64,000 bases of DNA. Source: Halobacteriales archaeon. GTDB lineage: Archaea > Halobacteriota > Halobacteria > Halobacteriales > SKNY01. Below, piece by piece: positions 49,795-60,179 of the stretch. The position numbers and the translations under genes were made by a program. Positions within the stretch are counted from its first letter, which is position 1. Each line of letters begins with the position of its first letter. The notes below the pieces were generated by a model that was not told where the DNA came from, searched no databases, and worked only from the letters and a program-made list of their open reading frames with translations. The stretch lies in contig SKQO01000004.1 of NCBI GenBank assembly GCA_007118975.1, positions 1 to 64,000 of the forward strand, given 5' to 3'.

Positions 49795-50946
49795 ATGAAC
49801 GGAAACCGGTTCGGGCGGTTGTTTCAGGTCACGACCTACGGGGAGAGCCACGGCCCCGCGATGGGCGTGACGATCAGCGGGTGTCCGGCCGGCCTCGAAC
49901 TCGCCGAAGACGACATCCAGGTGGAGCTGGACCGTCGGAAGCCGGGGCAGTCGATGATTACCACCAGTCGGGACGAGCCGGACGCAGTCACGATCAACAG
50001 CGGACTCCAGGACGGTTACACCACGGGCACGCCGCTCGGGATGGTGATCCAAAACAAAGACGCGCGTTCCGGCAAGTACGAACCATTCATTACCGCCCCG
50101 CGACCGAGCCACGGTGATTTCACGTACTCCGCCAAGTTCGGCACGCGCAACTGGGGTGGTGGCGGCCGATCTTCGGCCCGGGAAACGGTCAACTGGGTCG
50201 CCGCAGGTGCCGTCGCGAAGAAGTTATTGGCCACCGAAGGGGTGGACATTCAGGCCCACGTCAACCAAATCGGCGACGTTCGGGCGGAAAACGTCTCCTT
50301 CGAGCAGATGCGCGAGCACACCGAGGACAACGAAGTCCGCTGTGCTGACCCGACGGCTGCCGAAGCCATGATCGATCGCATCGAGCAGTACCAGGGCGAA
50401 GGGGACTCGATCGGCGGAAGCATCCATTTCGAGGCGCGTGGCGTCCCCCGGGGTCTCGGTGCACCCCGATTCGACGCCGTGGAGGCACGGTTGGGGCAAG
50501 CCATGCTGAGCATCCCCGCGACCACCGCGTTCGAATTCGGGCTCGGACGCACCGCCCGTGAATACACCGGGTCCGAACGCAACGAGGATTGGACGATCGA
50601 CGATGCGGACGATCTGGTTCCGGTCGGTAACGACCACGGCGGCCTCCAAGGCGGCATTACCACCGGTCAGCCGATCTTCGGCGAGGTGACCCTCCACGCG
50701 CCGACGTCGATCCCCAAAGAGCAACGGACCGTAGACTGGGAGACCGGCGAGGAGAAAACGATCCAAGTGATCGGTCGCCATGATCCGGTGTTACCACCGC
50801 GCGGCGTGCCGGTCGTTGAGGCGATGGTGGCGCTGACGCTCGTCGATTTCATGCTGCTCGCGGGGCGAATCAATCCGGACCGGCTCGACGGAGACCTCGG
50901 CGAATACCGAACCGAGTACCACCCTCGCTCGCCCGGAAATCAGTGA
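49795..50946 (+). CDS. aroC: chorismate synthase
   Basis: GRLFQVTTYGESHGPAMGVTISGCPAGL; TYSAKFGTRNWGGGGRSSARET. Confidence 0.97.
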   Translation: MNGNRFGRLFQVTTYGESHGPAMGVTISGCPAGLELAEDDIQVELDRRKPGQSMITTSRDEPDAVTINSGLQDGYTTGTPLGMVIQNKDARSGKYEPFITAPRPSHGDFTYSAKFGTRNWGGGGRSSARETVNWVAAGAVAKKLLATEGVDIQAHVNQIGDVRAENVSFEQMREHTEDNEVRCADPTAAEAMIDRIEQYQGEGDSIGGSIHFEARGVPRGLGAPRFDAVEARLGQAMLSIPATTAFEFGLGRTAREYTGSERNEDWTIDDADDLVPVGNDHGGLQGGITTGQPIFGEVTLHAPTSIPKEQRTVDWETGEEKTIQVIGRHDPVLPPRGVPVVEAMVALTLVDFMLLAGRINPDRLDGDLGEYRTEYHPRSPGNQ

Positions 50947-50955
50947 CCGACCGGG

Positions 50956-51405
50956 CTACCCGAACTCGCGGCGGGTGATCCGGCATCGAACGGTTTCGTC
51001 GACCTCTCGCAGATCGTACGTGGGGAGGTCTCCTCCGGCCCCTTGTAGATACATGGGATCGACGAGGTTCCCCTTGACGACGCCGTAGACCTTGAACCAC
51101 TCCCCGACCTCGGTCGGATCGATCCGTTCACCGCGAATCTCCTGTGCGAGCCGCCGGGAAAGCCAGTCTTCTTCACTGATACTCGGGTCCCGCACCATGG
51201 CATCACGCGTGAACCGAGTGAGATACCAGTTGAGATCGTTCAACAAGGAGACGGCCGCCCCGAGACTGACCGTCGACATCGCGATCGTGTTTCTCCATGG
51301 TCTCCGGAGCTCGTAGGTCAAAAGCGCCTCCCGGGAGGTTTCACGACCGAGCAGTTCGTTCCGCAGGTCGACGTCTTCGTTGCCGACCAGACAGACCTCG
51401 GTCAC
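50956..51405 (-). CDS. DUF5804 family protein
   Basis: MTEVCLVGNEDVDLRNELLGRETSREALLTYELRRPWRNTIAMSTVSLGAAVSLLNDLNWYLTRF. Confidence 0.7.
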   Translation of the reverse strand: MTEVCLVGNEDVDLRNELLGRETSREALLTYELRRPWRNTIAMSTVSLGAAVSLLNDLNWYLTRFTRDAMVRDPSISEEDWLSRRLAQEIRGERIDPTEVGEWFKVYGVVKGNLVDPMYLQGAGGDLPTYDLREVDETVRCRITRREFG

Positions 51406-52664
51406 GCCCTCGACACCGGCGGAGCCACCGAATCCGCTTCTCTCGTGACGTCGAACGGTAGGTCATCCACGCCCGGGTCCAGGTCGATCCGCTCCGCTCG
51501 ATCGACGGCATCAGCAACGGCTTCGAGAAGCCACTCGGATTCTACCGCTGCGGTATCGGCAGGATTTGTGCGTGTTGCCGGTTGATCCGGTGCGATGCGG
51601 TTACAGCCGGCGGGAATCCGTGCGGTCCGAAACGTCCCGATCGATTTGGCGCGCTCGACGATGTGATGCTTGTCGATATTCACGAGCGGCCGATAGATCG
51701 GTCTCGTCGTGACCGCTGACGTAGCTGCGAGATTGTGACCCGTTTGGCTCGACTTCTGCCCGAGCGACTCTCCACTCACGAGCGCCTGCGCGCCGACTTC
51801 GTCGGCAATCGATTCGGCGACGCGGAACATGAACCGGCGCAAGAGCAGCATCCGCATCGACCCGGTGTTCTCCACCAGCCACTCCCCGACGTCTCCGACC
51901 GGCACACGATAACACGGCTGTTCGTGTCCGGCGGCGAGGGCACCGAGGGTCCGGGCACTCTCGAGCGCTCGAGCCACGTGATCCGGGCCGCCGTACGCTT
52001 CAAAATCAAAATACACCGGGACGATGCTGACCCCACGTCGCATCATTTCCCAGGCCGCCACCGGCGAGTCGATCCCGCCGCTGATCATCGCGACCGCGGT
52101 CCCCTGTGTCCCGAGCGGAAAGCCGCCCGGACCGCGTTGCTTTTCGGTGAAGAGGTACGCCTCCGTTTCCCGGCACTCTACGTGGAAGGTAATGTCGGGA
52201 TCGTCCAGATCCACGCTGGGATCGAAGTCACCGTCGACAGCCTCCCAGATTGCCGATCCACCGCGCTCCTCGATGTGGGCGCTAGTAAACGGATGACGCC
52301 CTTTCGATCCCGCGCGACGTGCCCTGACGGCGAAGGTCCCATCGCGATATACGACGGGTGCGATCTCCGCGAGCGCCACCTCGATGGCTTCAATCTCCGG
52401 TGGAACAGTCAAACAGGGGCTTGCCGAGGAGACACCACAGGTCCAACGAGCCGCCCGAGTGGCCGGAACAATCGAGGCGGGCGACACCTGAACGTACAAC
52501 CGACCGCGTTCCCGTTCGACCTCCGCATCGACCTCGGACCGAGAGAGCATCGCCGCGAGATTGCACCGGAGCCGTTCCTCCATCCGCGCCTGGACACGAT
52601 TGCTCTTCGTCCCCAGCTCGCCGTGACGAACGAGCACCGTGTCCGCCTCCGGCGGTGGCTGCAT
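51402..52664 (-). CDS. thiI: tRNA sulfurtransferase ThiI
   Basis: VLVRHGELGTKSNRVQARMEERL; MISGGIDSPVAAWEMMRRG; THUMP plus PP-loop. Confidence 0.95.
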   Translation of the reverse strand: MQPPPEADTVLVRHGELGTKSNRVQARMEERLRCNLAAMLSRSEVDAEVERERGRLYVQVSPASIVPATRAARWTCGVSSASPCLTVPPEIEAIEVALAEIAPVVYRDGTFAVRARRAGSKGRHPFTSAHIEERGGSAIWEAVDGDFDPSVDLDDPDITFHVECRETEAYLFTEKQRGPGGFPLGTQGTAVAMISGGIDSPVAAWEMMRRGVSIVPVYFDFEAYGGPDHVARALESARTLGALAAGHEQPCYRVPVGDVGEWLVENTGSMRMLLLRRFMFRVAESIADEVGAQALVSGESLGQKSSQTGHNLAATSAVTTRPIYRPLVNIDKHHIVERAKSIGTFRTARIPAGCNRIAPDQPATRTNPADTAAVESEWLLEAVADAVDRAERIDLDPGVDDLPFDVTREADSVAPPVSRA

Positions 52665-52798
52665 GGCTAAATGGTTGCCCGGCCCCCATATATACCGACT
52701 TCGACGACAGCCGGATCGTGCCGGCGGGGAGAAACACTCAACCGAGGCCATCCCAGTGCTTTGCAGCCGAACGCTGCGGAGGTATGATCGATGACCGA

Positions 52799-53344
52799 TC
52801 AACCGACAAGGACCAGTTCCAAGTATGAGGCCGTCACGTTTTCGACGCCCGCCAACGCGAGATCGTCCTCCAGGGCCGCCACTGTCGCACGTGCGGCCTC
52901 GAGTTCCCCGGGTGCCGCATGGGTTTCGATCTCGACGAATTCACCGAGCCCGTCGACCTCGTCCAGGCAGATGTTGATATCGTCCTCGACGTACACCGCA
53001 CGGCGCTTGCGCACCGATCCGGCCTCCTCGAATCCCAGGGCCTCGAGGATCGAACGGAGTTGGGCACCGTCCGTGACGCCGATTTCTCGCTCAATGCGCG
53101 TTTTCGTGTCCGTGTCGACGCGCGGTCCCTTGTATGTCAACCGAACACTGGCGTTCGCTTCGTCACCGGGAGCAGATTCCCGCCGGATCCGTAGCGCCTC
53201 ATCCGTGTCCGCAAAGTCGCGATTGGGGTGGTCCCAGTACGTGTCGTCCTGGATCACTGTCTCCACAAGCGTCGCCTCCCGGGCTTCGAGCGTTTCCCGG
53301 ACGTCCCGGTGGGAGGCCCGGACCTTCCGCTCAAGCTCGTACAT
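52799..53344 (-). CDS. CYTH-domain protein (class IV adenylate cyclase/thiamine triphosphatase-like)
   Basis: MYELERKVRASH; DDTYWDHPNRDFADTDEALRIRRE; ERKIG-like IEREIGVTD; DEVDGLGEFVEIE. Confidence 0.92.
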   Translation of the reverse strand: MYELERKVRASHRDVRETLEAREATLVETVIQDDTYWDHPNRDFADTDEALRIRRESAPGDEANASVRLTYKGPRVDTDTKTRIEREIGVTDGAQLRSILEALGFEEAGSVRKRRAVYVEDDINICLDEVDGLGEFVEIETHAAPGELEAARATVAALEDDLALAGVENVTASYLELVLVG

Positions 53345-53463
53345 ACGACTACTCGGGCGGCCCACCGGGAAAGAGGCGTCTATCTCGCGCCCCGGTGACA
53401 CACCGCGCGGCATTGATCCATCGAAACGGTGTTCTTAAGGCCCGAACATCACCTTGACCCGAT

Positions 53464-54498
53464 ATGAGCGACGACCCAGAGCCAGCCGCGGCCGAAGATG
53501 ACCCGGAGCCGCCGGCGGCCGAACCGACGGATGAAGACGAGGAAGCACAATCTTCGGAGGAACAAACGGAGACGGACGAAGCGGGAATCTCGGAATCGGA
53601 TTTCGTCCGCGTCGATTTCACCGCTCGCGCTGTGGAAAGCGATCAGCTTGTTGACACAACAGACCCCGAAGTCGCGGAAGAAGAGGGGGTCGATACGGAA
53701 GAACAAACCATCGAGCCCCGGGTGGTGCCGATCGGTGCCGGCCACCTGTTCCCGTCCGTCGAGGAGGATTTCGTGGGGAAGGAAGTCGGTGACACTGGCT
53801 CCGTCGTCGTTTCGGCAACCGAAGCGTTCGGGGAATATGACCCCGAGGATGTACGGACAGTCAGCGCCGACACGATTCCCGAGGACGACCGATACCCGGG
53901 CGCGCGCGTCGATGTTGACGGCGAACAGGGCTATGTCGAGCGAATCATTGGGGGGCGGGCGCGGGTCGATTTCAATCATCCACTCGTCGGAGAAGACATC
54001 GAGTACGACTACGAGATTCTCGCAGTCATCGACGAGCCGGTCGAACAGGCCAAAGGCATGATCGAAGGCCTCGTGGGGGTGGATCTCGAGATGTGGATCC
54101 AGACAGACGAGGTCGAAGAAGAGGTGGAGTCGGAGGGAGAGGATCTCGAAGAAGAGGTGGAACCGGAGGAAGAAGACGCAGACCAAACGGAAGATGATAC
54201 AGCCCCGGAAACCGAACTTGTCGAGTATCAGACACTCTACATCGAAAGCGTCCCCCAGCTGGCCATGAACAGCCAGTGGATGTTCCAGAAGCGTCAGGTC
54301 GCCCAGCAACTGATCGAGCGGCTGGACCTAGACCGCGTCATCGTCCAGGAAACGATCGAGGCACCAAGTGGGCCCCTCGGTGGGCTCGGTGGCCTGGGCG
54401 CAGGCGCGGGAGCGGACATCGAGGACGTCGCCTCCTCCATTGAGGACGTCGATCTGGAGGAGCTCGAGGAAGAGGCCGCCGAGGATACCGAAGAGTAG
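53464..54498 (+). CDS. FKBP/SlyD-type peptidylprolyl isomerase with acidic linker
   Basis: VRVDFTARAVESDQLVDTTDPEVAEEEG; PRVVPIGAGHLFPSVEEDFVGKEVGD; VDFNHPLVGEDIEYDYEILAV. Confidence 0.92.
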   Translation: MSDDPEPAAAEDDPEPPAAEPTDEDEEAQSSEEQTETDEAGISESDFVRVDFTARAVESDQLVDTTDPEVAEEEGVDTEEQTIEPRVVPIGAGHLFPSVEEDFVGKEVGDTGSVVVSATEAFGEYDPEDVRTVSADTIPEDDRYPGARVDVDGEQGYVERIIGGRARVDFNHPLVGEDIEYDYEILAVIDEPVEQAKGMIEGLVGVDLEMWIQTDEVEEEVESEGEDLEEEVEPEEEDADQTEDDTAPETELVEYQTLYIESVPQLAMNSQWMFQKRQVAQQLIERLDLDRVIVQETIEAPSGPLGGLGGLGAGAGADIEDVASSIEDVDLEELEEEAAEDTEE

Positions 54499-54534
54499 CC
54501 GAAACGCCCGCTTCTTCAGTCTCCACGCCGGTCG

Positions 54535-55161
54535 TCAGGCGATGTCTCGACTGGTGTCGACGGAGACGCGCTCGCTCAGTTCCAGTTTGATCGGCTCATC
54601 TAGGGCCCGCCCGCCCCGGAATTTCGGCACGCTGAGTCGGTTGACGATCGAATCTCCCCGAATGGTCGTCTCGAGATCGAAGACTACGTCGGCCACGTAC
54701 TCGGTGGTGTCCCGTTCGGCCGGCACTGATCGACCCTCCAGGCAATGCAGAAACGCGAGGCTCTCGGTGTTGATCATATGGGTCTGGAGGTTGTTGAGGA
54801 AGTTCTGATAGCGCGTGGTCTCCGACGCCTCGAGTGGATCCATCGGGTCGATGATGAGGTTACACTCCTCGGGCAACGCGCGAACGTGATGATTGGCGTG
54901 ATCCAACGGGGTGTCCGGCTCGATCTCTTGGATGTTCGGGTTTCCGACCCGAGTGTTCGCTCGTTCGAGGGCGTCCCGAATCGCCGCGGAGGAGCGTTTC
55001 GAAGACAAATAGAGGGTCCGACGGGCGGCCGTCAGCTCGTAAAGCAGCAATTCAGACTGGCTCGAGGGCTGTGCTTTGAATGCGATGACGCTCCCGGCTG
55101 GGATGCCACCGTCTAGCATCCGGTCGAGTACGTCGATCCCCGTTGGCAGCCGCCCGGCCAT
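54535..55161 (-). CDS. RecA/KaiC-superfamily ATPase-like protein
   Basis: LPTGIDVLDRMLDGGIPAGSVIAFKAQPSSQSELLLYELT; canonical Walker A lysine not obvious. Confidence 0.75.
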   Translation of the reverse strand: MAGRLPTGIDVLDRMLDGGIPAGSVIAFKAQPSSQSELLLYELTAARRTLYLSSKRSSAAIRDALERANTRVGNPNIQEIEPDTPLDHANHHVRALPEECNLIIDPMDPLEASETTRYQNFLNNLQTHMINTESLAFLHCLEGRSVPAERDTTEYVADVVFDLETTIRGDSIVNRLSVPKFRGGRALDEPIKLELSERVSVDTSRDIA

Positions 55162-55265
55162 GGCAGTGATTCGTTGTTCCCTTTCCCCTGATAAAGCCTT
55201 TCTCACTAACTAGATGGGCTGCCCACTGATCGCGAGGTTCAAGTTCTCGGGGTGGGCCCTTGAGA

Positions 55266-56171
55266 ATGATGCGCCACGAGCACGTGATCACCGCCAAAGG
55301 ACTCTCCCGGGCGGACATCGAGACCGTGCTCGATCGCGCCGCCGAGCTTGAGGCTGCAGACTCCCGCGCAGTGGAGTTACACCGCGGAAAGATCCTGGCG
55401 TTGCTCTTTTTCGAACCGAGCACCCGCACCCGGCTGAGCTTCGATGCGGCCATCAAACGCCTTGGCGGCGACGCGATCGACATGGGGGCCGTCGACGAAT
55501 CGAGCGTGACAAAAGGGGAAACCCTCGCCGATACCGTCCGCGTCATCGAGGGGTACGCGGATGCGATCGTCCTTCGCCATCCCAGCCAGGGGGCCGCGAA
55601 GATGGCCAGCGAATTCGTCGACGTGCCGCTGCTCAACGCAGGGGACGGTGCTGGTCACCACCCAACCCAAACCCTGCTCGATCTGTACACGATGAGGAAA
55701 CACGTCGGCCTCGACGGAATCTCGGTGGGGATCATGGGCGATCTGAAGTACGGGCGGACCGTTCATTCGCTGGCGACGGCGCTGACGAAATTCGACACGG
55801 TCCAACACTTCATCAGTCCCGAAAGCCTCGCCCTGCCAGCCAACGTCAGATACGACCTCCACGAGGCAGGTTCGACCGTCCGGGAGCACCGCGACATCGA
55901 GGACGTGCTGCCGGAGCTCGACCTGCTTTACGTAACAAGAATCCAGCGCGAGCGATTCCCCGACGAGCGCGAGTATCGGGACGTGGCGGGCGAATACGGT
56001 ATCGACGCTGCTGCCTTGGAACGGGCAAAAGAACACTGCAAAATCATGCATCCGCTTCCCCGCGTCGACGAGATCGATCCCAGCGTCGACGAGACCAACC
56101 ACGCGGTATATTTCGAACAAGCACACAACGGCATCCCCGTGCGGATGGCCCTCCTGGACCTCCTGCTATGA
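55266..56171 (+). CDS. pyrB: aspartate carbamoyltransferase catalytic subunit
   Basis: [46 protein letters not shown]. Confidence 0.96.
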   Translation: MMRHEHVITAKGLSRADIETVLDRAAELEAADSRAVELHRGKILALLFFEPSTRTRLSFDAAIKRLGGDAIDMGAVDESSVTKGETLADTVRVIEGYADAIVLRHPSQGAAKMASEFVDVPLLNAGDGAGHHPTQTLLDLYTMRKHVGLDGISVGIMGDLKYGRTVHSLATALTKFDTVQHFISPESLALPANVRYDLHEAGSTVREHRDIEDVLPELDLLYVTRIQRERFPDEREYRDVAGEYGIDAAALERAKEHCKIMHPLPRVDEIDPSVDETNHAVYFEQAHNGIPVRMALLDLLL

Positions 56172-56653
56172 GTGACGACGAACACGAACACGAGCTGCTG
56201 GTCAGTAAGATCGAGGACGGTACCGTTATCGACCACGTGACCGGCGGGCAGGCGCTCAACGTCCTGGCCATTCTCGGCATCGACGGAAGTCGAGGCGAGA
56301 GGGTGAGCGTTGGGATCAACGTGCCGTCCGGTCGGCTGGGGCGAAAGGACATCGTCAAGGTCGAGGGACGGGAGCTCACGCCGGCCGAGGTCGACGTCCT
56401 CTCTCTGATCGCCCCGAACGCGACGATCAACATTATCCGTGGGTACGATGTGATCGACAAACACCGGGTCGAACGAACGGCGGTCGTGGCGGGGATCCTC
56501 TCCTGCCCGAATCCGGAATGCATCACCAACGCGAGGGAACCGGTCGAAACGCGCTTTGACGTCCTCGACGACGGCGTCAGGTGTGTCTACTGTGAATCCA
56601 TCATCCGTGAGGGGCTCGCAGAGCACATCGAAGTCGAGCGACCATCCGTCTGA
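56168..56653 (+). CDS. pyrI: aspartate carbamoyltransferase regulatory subunit
   Basis: [30 protein letters not shown]-terminal zinc ribbon CPNPECITN...RCVYCE. Confidence 0.96.
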   Translation: MSDDEHEHELLVSKIEDGTVIDHVTGGQALNVLAILGIDGSRGERVSVGINVPSGRLGRKDIVKVEGRELTPAEVDVLSLIAPNATINIIRGYDVIDKHRVERTAVVAGILSCPNPECITNAREPVETRFDVLDDGVRCVYCESIIREGLAEHIEVERPSV

Positions 56654-56710
56654 ACACCTGGCAATACCACCGGAGAAATTTTGTCAGCAGCGCCGGTCGT
56701 ATGCACTACG

Positions 56711-57376
56711 ATGTCCTTTACGGAAGACGTTGCGCCGGCGGTCGAACCGATCTGGACGGCCATCGAACGACATCCGATGGTAGCGGGGATCGGCGACGGG
56801 ACCCTCGATCGCGAGCCCTTCGCGTACTGGGTCAAGCAGGACTATCGCTATCTGATCGAGTACAGTCGGGTGTTCGCGTACGGGGCCGGGCGGGCGCCAT
56901 CGCTCGATGAGATGGGAAAATTTGCCGAGCTCCTTGCCGGGACGCTCAACACGGAAATGGATCTCCATCGTGCCTACGCGGCAGAATTCGGCATTTCTTC
57001 CGAGGAACTCGAGGCGACCGATCCGTCACCGACGACGCAGGCGTATACCGATTTCCTCGTCCGCACGGCCGCGGTAGATTCCTTCGGGGAACTGATCGCC
57101 GCCCTGGTACCGTGCATGTGGGGCTTTCACGAGACGGGGAAGCGGCTCGCGGCGGATGGGCTTCCGGACCACCCCCAGTATCGGGAGTGGATCGAGATGT
57201 ACACGAGCGACGAGTTCGCCGAACTCACAACGTGGTGTCTCGAGCTGATGGACCGCGTCGCCGACGATGCAGAACCGGAAGGCCTCGAGCGCTTCCGCGA
57301 ACACCTTCTCACCTCGGCTCGCTACGAGTACCGATTCTGGGATGCCGCCTGGGAGCAAGAAGACTGGACAGTGTAG
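56711..57376 (+). CDS. tenA: TenA family thiaminase-like protein
   Basis: HPMVAGIGDGTLDREPFAYWVKQDYRYLIEYSRVFAYG; ALVPCMWGFHETG. Confidence 0.92.
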   Translation: MSFTEDVAPAVEPIWTAIERHPMVAGIGDGTLDREPFAYWVKQDYRYLIEYSRVFAYGAGRAPSLDEMGKFAELLAGTLNTEMDLHRAYAAEFGISSEELEATDPSPTTQAYTDFLVRTAAVDSFGELIAALVPCMWGFHETGKRLAADGLPDHPQYREWIEMYTSDEFAELTTWCLELMDRVADDAEPEGLERFREHLLTSARYEYRFWDAAWEQEDWTV

Positions 57377-57420
57377 CCGCGTGACGGGCAGGTTTTCCCG
57401 TCACGATACGAGAAGCAGCC

Positions 57421-58242
57421 ATGTACGGCGTGGTGACTCGCAACCCCGAGGAGGCAGCGTGGCCGGAGTTCGATCGGGCGTTCCACGAGGTGAAGTCCGT
57501 TACCGGACGGATCGTCGATCCCGAGCCGGGGACCATCGGCATGATCGCCTGTTTCGGCGACACGGCGGCCGGTGAAACCGATCCGTCGCTCGTCCCGGTC
57601 TCTGCCGACGGCACGCGTGCAACACGAGAGGCGCCGTATTTCGACTGGGGTTTCGTCTGTCCGACAGATCTAACGTATCGCGAACGGTTGCTAGATCTCG
57701 TCGAAGAGACAGCAGCTGCGACGGGGAACGTTCGCCTGGACGACATCGGGTTTCCCCGGGCGGAGTACTGTTACTGCGAGCGGTGTGAACAAGCATTTGC
57801 GGACAGCGAACGAACGAACCGGGACCGGTGGCGAGAGGACGTGATCGAGACGGTGGTCGCTGCGGTAGCCGATCGGATCCCGGGGGACTGCTATGCCACG
57901 ATCTACCCGGATCCGTACCCGGGCCACCTCGAGCAACGGTGCGGTGTCGACGTCGACCGGCTCGCGGCACACGTGGACGAGTTCGTCGTACCGCTCTACG
58001 ATACGGCCTATGGAACGACGTACTGGCTCGAAACGATCGCCAAGGGGTTCGAATCACGGCTCCCGATCGGGTTCAGTGTCGAACTCTACGCCGTCGACGT
58101 CGGCATCGACGAGTTGGCAAATGCCACTACAGTGGCTAGTGCCTACGCTGATCACGTGTACTTCGGGTACGACGCCGGTAATGCCCGGGCCGTGATCAGG
58201 CGACACCGTGCGGAATCGCGAACGGGCCGTCGCTACGAATGA
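57421..58242 (+). CDS. conserved hypothetical, TIM-barrel/glycosidase-like
   Basis: LDDIGFPRAEYCYCERCEQAF Cys motif; complete ORF. Confidence 0.6.
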   Translation: MYGVVTRNPEEAAWPEFDRAFHEVKSVTGRIVDPEPGTIGMIACFGDTAAGETDPSLVPVSADGTRATREAPYFDWGFVCPTDLTYRERLLDLVEETAAATGNVRLDDIGFPRAEYCYCERCEQAFADSERTNRDRWREDVIETVVAAVADRIPGDCYATIYPDPYPGHLEQRCGVDVDRLAAHVDEFVVPLYDTAYGTTYWLETIAKGFESRLPIGFSVELYAVDVGIDELANATTVASAYADHVYFGYDAGNARAVIRRHRAESRTGRRYE

Positions 58243-58308
58243 GTGCCCGCCATTGGCTCGCTCTGGTGGGATCAGGCCATTTTTGGTCGTCGCTCGACGA
58301 CGTGAGGC

Positions 58309-58491
58309 ATGGGATACGAGAAGGACGACGAGGTCATCTTGCACGATCCACACAGCGAACACGACGGGGAAACCGGCCGGGTCACGCAGGTCATGGAGTC
58401 GATGTTTGGGGATGAGACCTACACGATCAGTTTCGAGGACGGTCAGGAGACCGGCGTGCCCGCCGACTCGCTCGAAGACGTCGAGGAGTGA
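58309..58491 (+). CDS. small SH3/KOW-like protein
   Basis: 60-aa acidic ORF: MGYEKDDEVILHDPHSEHDGETGRVTQVMESMFGDETYTISFEDG. Confidence 0.65.
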   Translation: MGYEKDDEVILHDPHSEHDGETGRVTQVMESMFGDETYTISFEDGQETGVPADSLEDVEE

Positions 58492-58500
58492 TCGCGACCG

Positions 58501-58950
58501 ATGGCGGACGTGCCGTTCCACCACGTTACCCTGCGGTCGTTCGCGTACGCGACAGAGGATGAAAAACGGGTGCTCGACGCCCTCCAGGAGATCGTACCCG
58601 CTGAGACGAAGTTCGACCGCTCGGTCATCGAGGGGCACCACGGCGACTCGATCGTCTTGCTCGAGGCGACGTTGGATTCATCCGGCGAGATCGCCGCGTT
58701 GCTGGAGCGACTCCCCGGGGTCCCCGGGTTCGATCGGTTGCGGACCGACATCTCCGAGCGAATCGACGAGGACGTGAACCTGTTCATGCGGTTTGACAAA
58801 CAGCGCGCCTTCCAGGGCGAACTGGCGTTCGGGGAGGGCGTCCACCTCCAGGGAAAAGTAGAGGCGTACCCGGCAAATCGCGAGGCGGCGATCGATAGCG
58901 TGACGGAAGCCCTCGACGAATTCGCGGAGGCGTACCACGGAACCCCCTGA
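58501..58950 (+). CDS. DUF54-like RNA-binding protein
   Basis: FHHVTLRSFAYATEDEKRVLDALQEIVP...EGHHGDSIVLLEATL...FMRFDKQRAFQGEL. Confidence 0.8.
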   Translation: MADVPFHHVTLRSFAYATEDEKRVLDALQEIVPAETKFDRSVIEGHHGDSIVLLEATLDSSGEIAALLERLPGVPGFDRLRTDISERIDEDVNLFMRFDKQRAFQGELAFGEGVHLQGKVEAYPANREAAIDSVTEALDEFAEAYHGTP

Positions 58951-58964
58951 CCGTCAGTCGGGGG

Positions 58965-59243
58965 CTACCGCCGTATTTCGAACGATTCAAGGCCGACAGG
59001 TTCTTCCCACGAAACTGACACGTCCTCGACCGCGGCACGATCGCTTCCCGTGTGACACCACTCCACCATCGCGTCGACAGCGTCCGACGGGCCCTCGAAG
59101 ACCGCTTCGATGCCCCCTTCGGGACGATTTTTCACCCAACCATCAACGTCCTGTCTGCGTGCCGCCTCGCGGGTGCCCGCCCGGTAAAATACGCGCTGAA
59201 CGCGGCCGGAAATGAACACGTGTGCGCGTACTGTTTCGGACAT
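58965..59243 (-). CDS. acylphosphatase
   Basis: RAHVFISGRVQRVFYRAGTREAARRQDVDGWVKNRPEGGIEAVFEG. Confidence 0.95.
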   Translation of the reverse strand: MSETVRAHVFISGRVQRVFYRAGTREAARRQDVDGWVKNRPEGGIEAVFEGPSDAVDAMVEWCHTGSDRAAVEDVSVSWEEPVGLESFEIRR

Positions 59244-59340
59244 ACGTTGGCGTCCCGTTGTCGACCGGAAAAAAGCTACCCGGAACAGTGTTGCCAGGAA
59301 GCGACAAACTAAGTAGTCACTCCCAGCAGATATGTAGCGT

Positions 59341-60117
59341 ATGCAATTCGCTGCGATGGAAACGATCCTCCCCTCGAAGGCGCCGGATTCGATCACCGAA
59401 GCAAAAGAAGCGGGGTACGCTGGGATCGAACTCAACGTTGATGGTCCAGATGCGGCCACCGATCCGATCTGGACGCCGGCAAACCGGGTTCGGATGCAAG
59501 TAAAAGCGGTGGCAGAGGAAATGGCCATCCCGTCGATCTGTCTGGGCTTTTTGAACCGGGGCGGGCTCACGTCGGACGATCCTGACGTCAGGGCCGACGC
59601 TCGACATGCCATCGTAAACGCGATCGATGCCGCTGCAGCTATTCGCGCGGAAGCGATTTTGGTCCCGTTTTTCGGGGACGCACAGATCGAATCCTCCGAG
59701 GAGCGTGATCGCTTGGTGGATGGGTTTCAGCGTCTCACGGACGCTGCGGAGGCAGTCGACGTCACGCTCGCCATCGAGAACACGCTAGATGGCGAGGCCA
59801 ACGCGGAACTGATCGATCGAATCGACTCGCCCAAGGTCGGGATCTACTTCGACGTTGGTAACGCCCTGGTCTACGGGAACGATCCCATAGAGGACATCGA
59901 AACGCTCGGTCCGGATATCGCCCGTGTCCACTTCAAGGATTGGGACGACGACGGAAGCTGTCGCATCGGCGATGGTCACGTCGATTACCCCGCAGCAGTG
60001 GAGGCCCTTCGCGACATCGGTTACGACAATTGGGTCGTCCTCGAGACGCCGTCACGTGAGGACCCAATTCACGAGGCGACCGTCAATCTGGATCGGAGCC
60101 GAGAGTACGTGCGCTGA
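59341..60117 (+). CDS. sugar phosphate isomerase/epimerase (xylose-isomerase-like TIM barrel)
   Basis: AGYAGIELNVDG; LAIENTLDGEANAELIDRIDSPKVGIYFDVGNAL; VHFKDWDDDG. Confidence 0.9.
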   Translation: MQFAAMETILPSKAPDSITEAKEAGYAGIELNVDGPDAATDPIWTPANRVRMQVKAVAEEMAIPSICLGFLNRGGLTSDDPDVRADARHAIVNAIDAAAAIRAEAILVPFFGDAQIESSEERDRLVDGFQRLTDAAEAVDVTLAIENTLDGEANAELIDRIDSPKVGIYFDVGNALVYGNDPIEDIETLGPDIARVHFKDWDDDGSCRIGDGHVDYPAAVEALRDIGYDNWVVLETPSREDPIHEATVNLDRSREYVR

Positions 60118-60179
60118 GACGACGATTCGTCGGCGTGCGAAAAGAGGACCAACCACCGATCACTCGGATCGTTGCTGTA

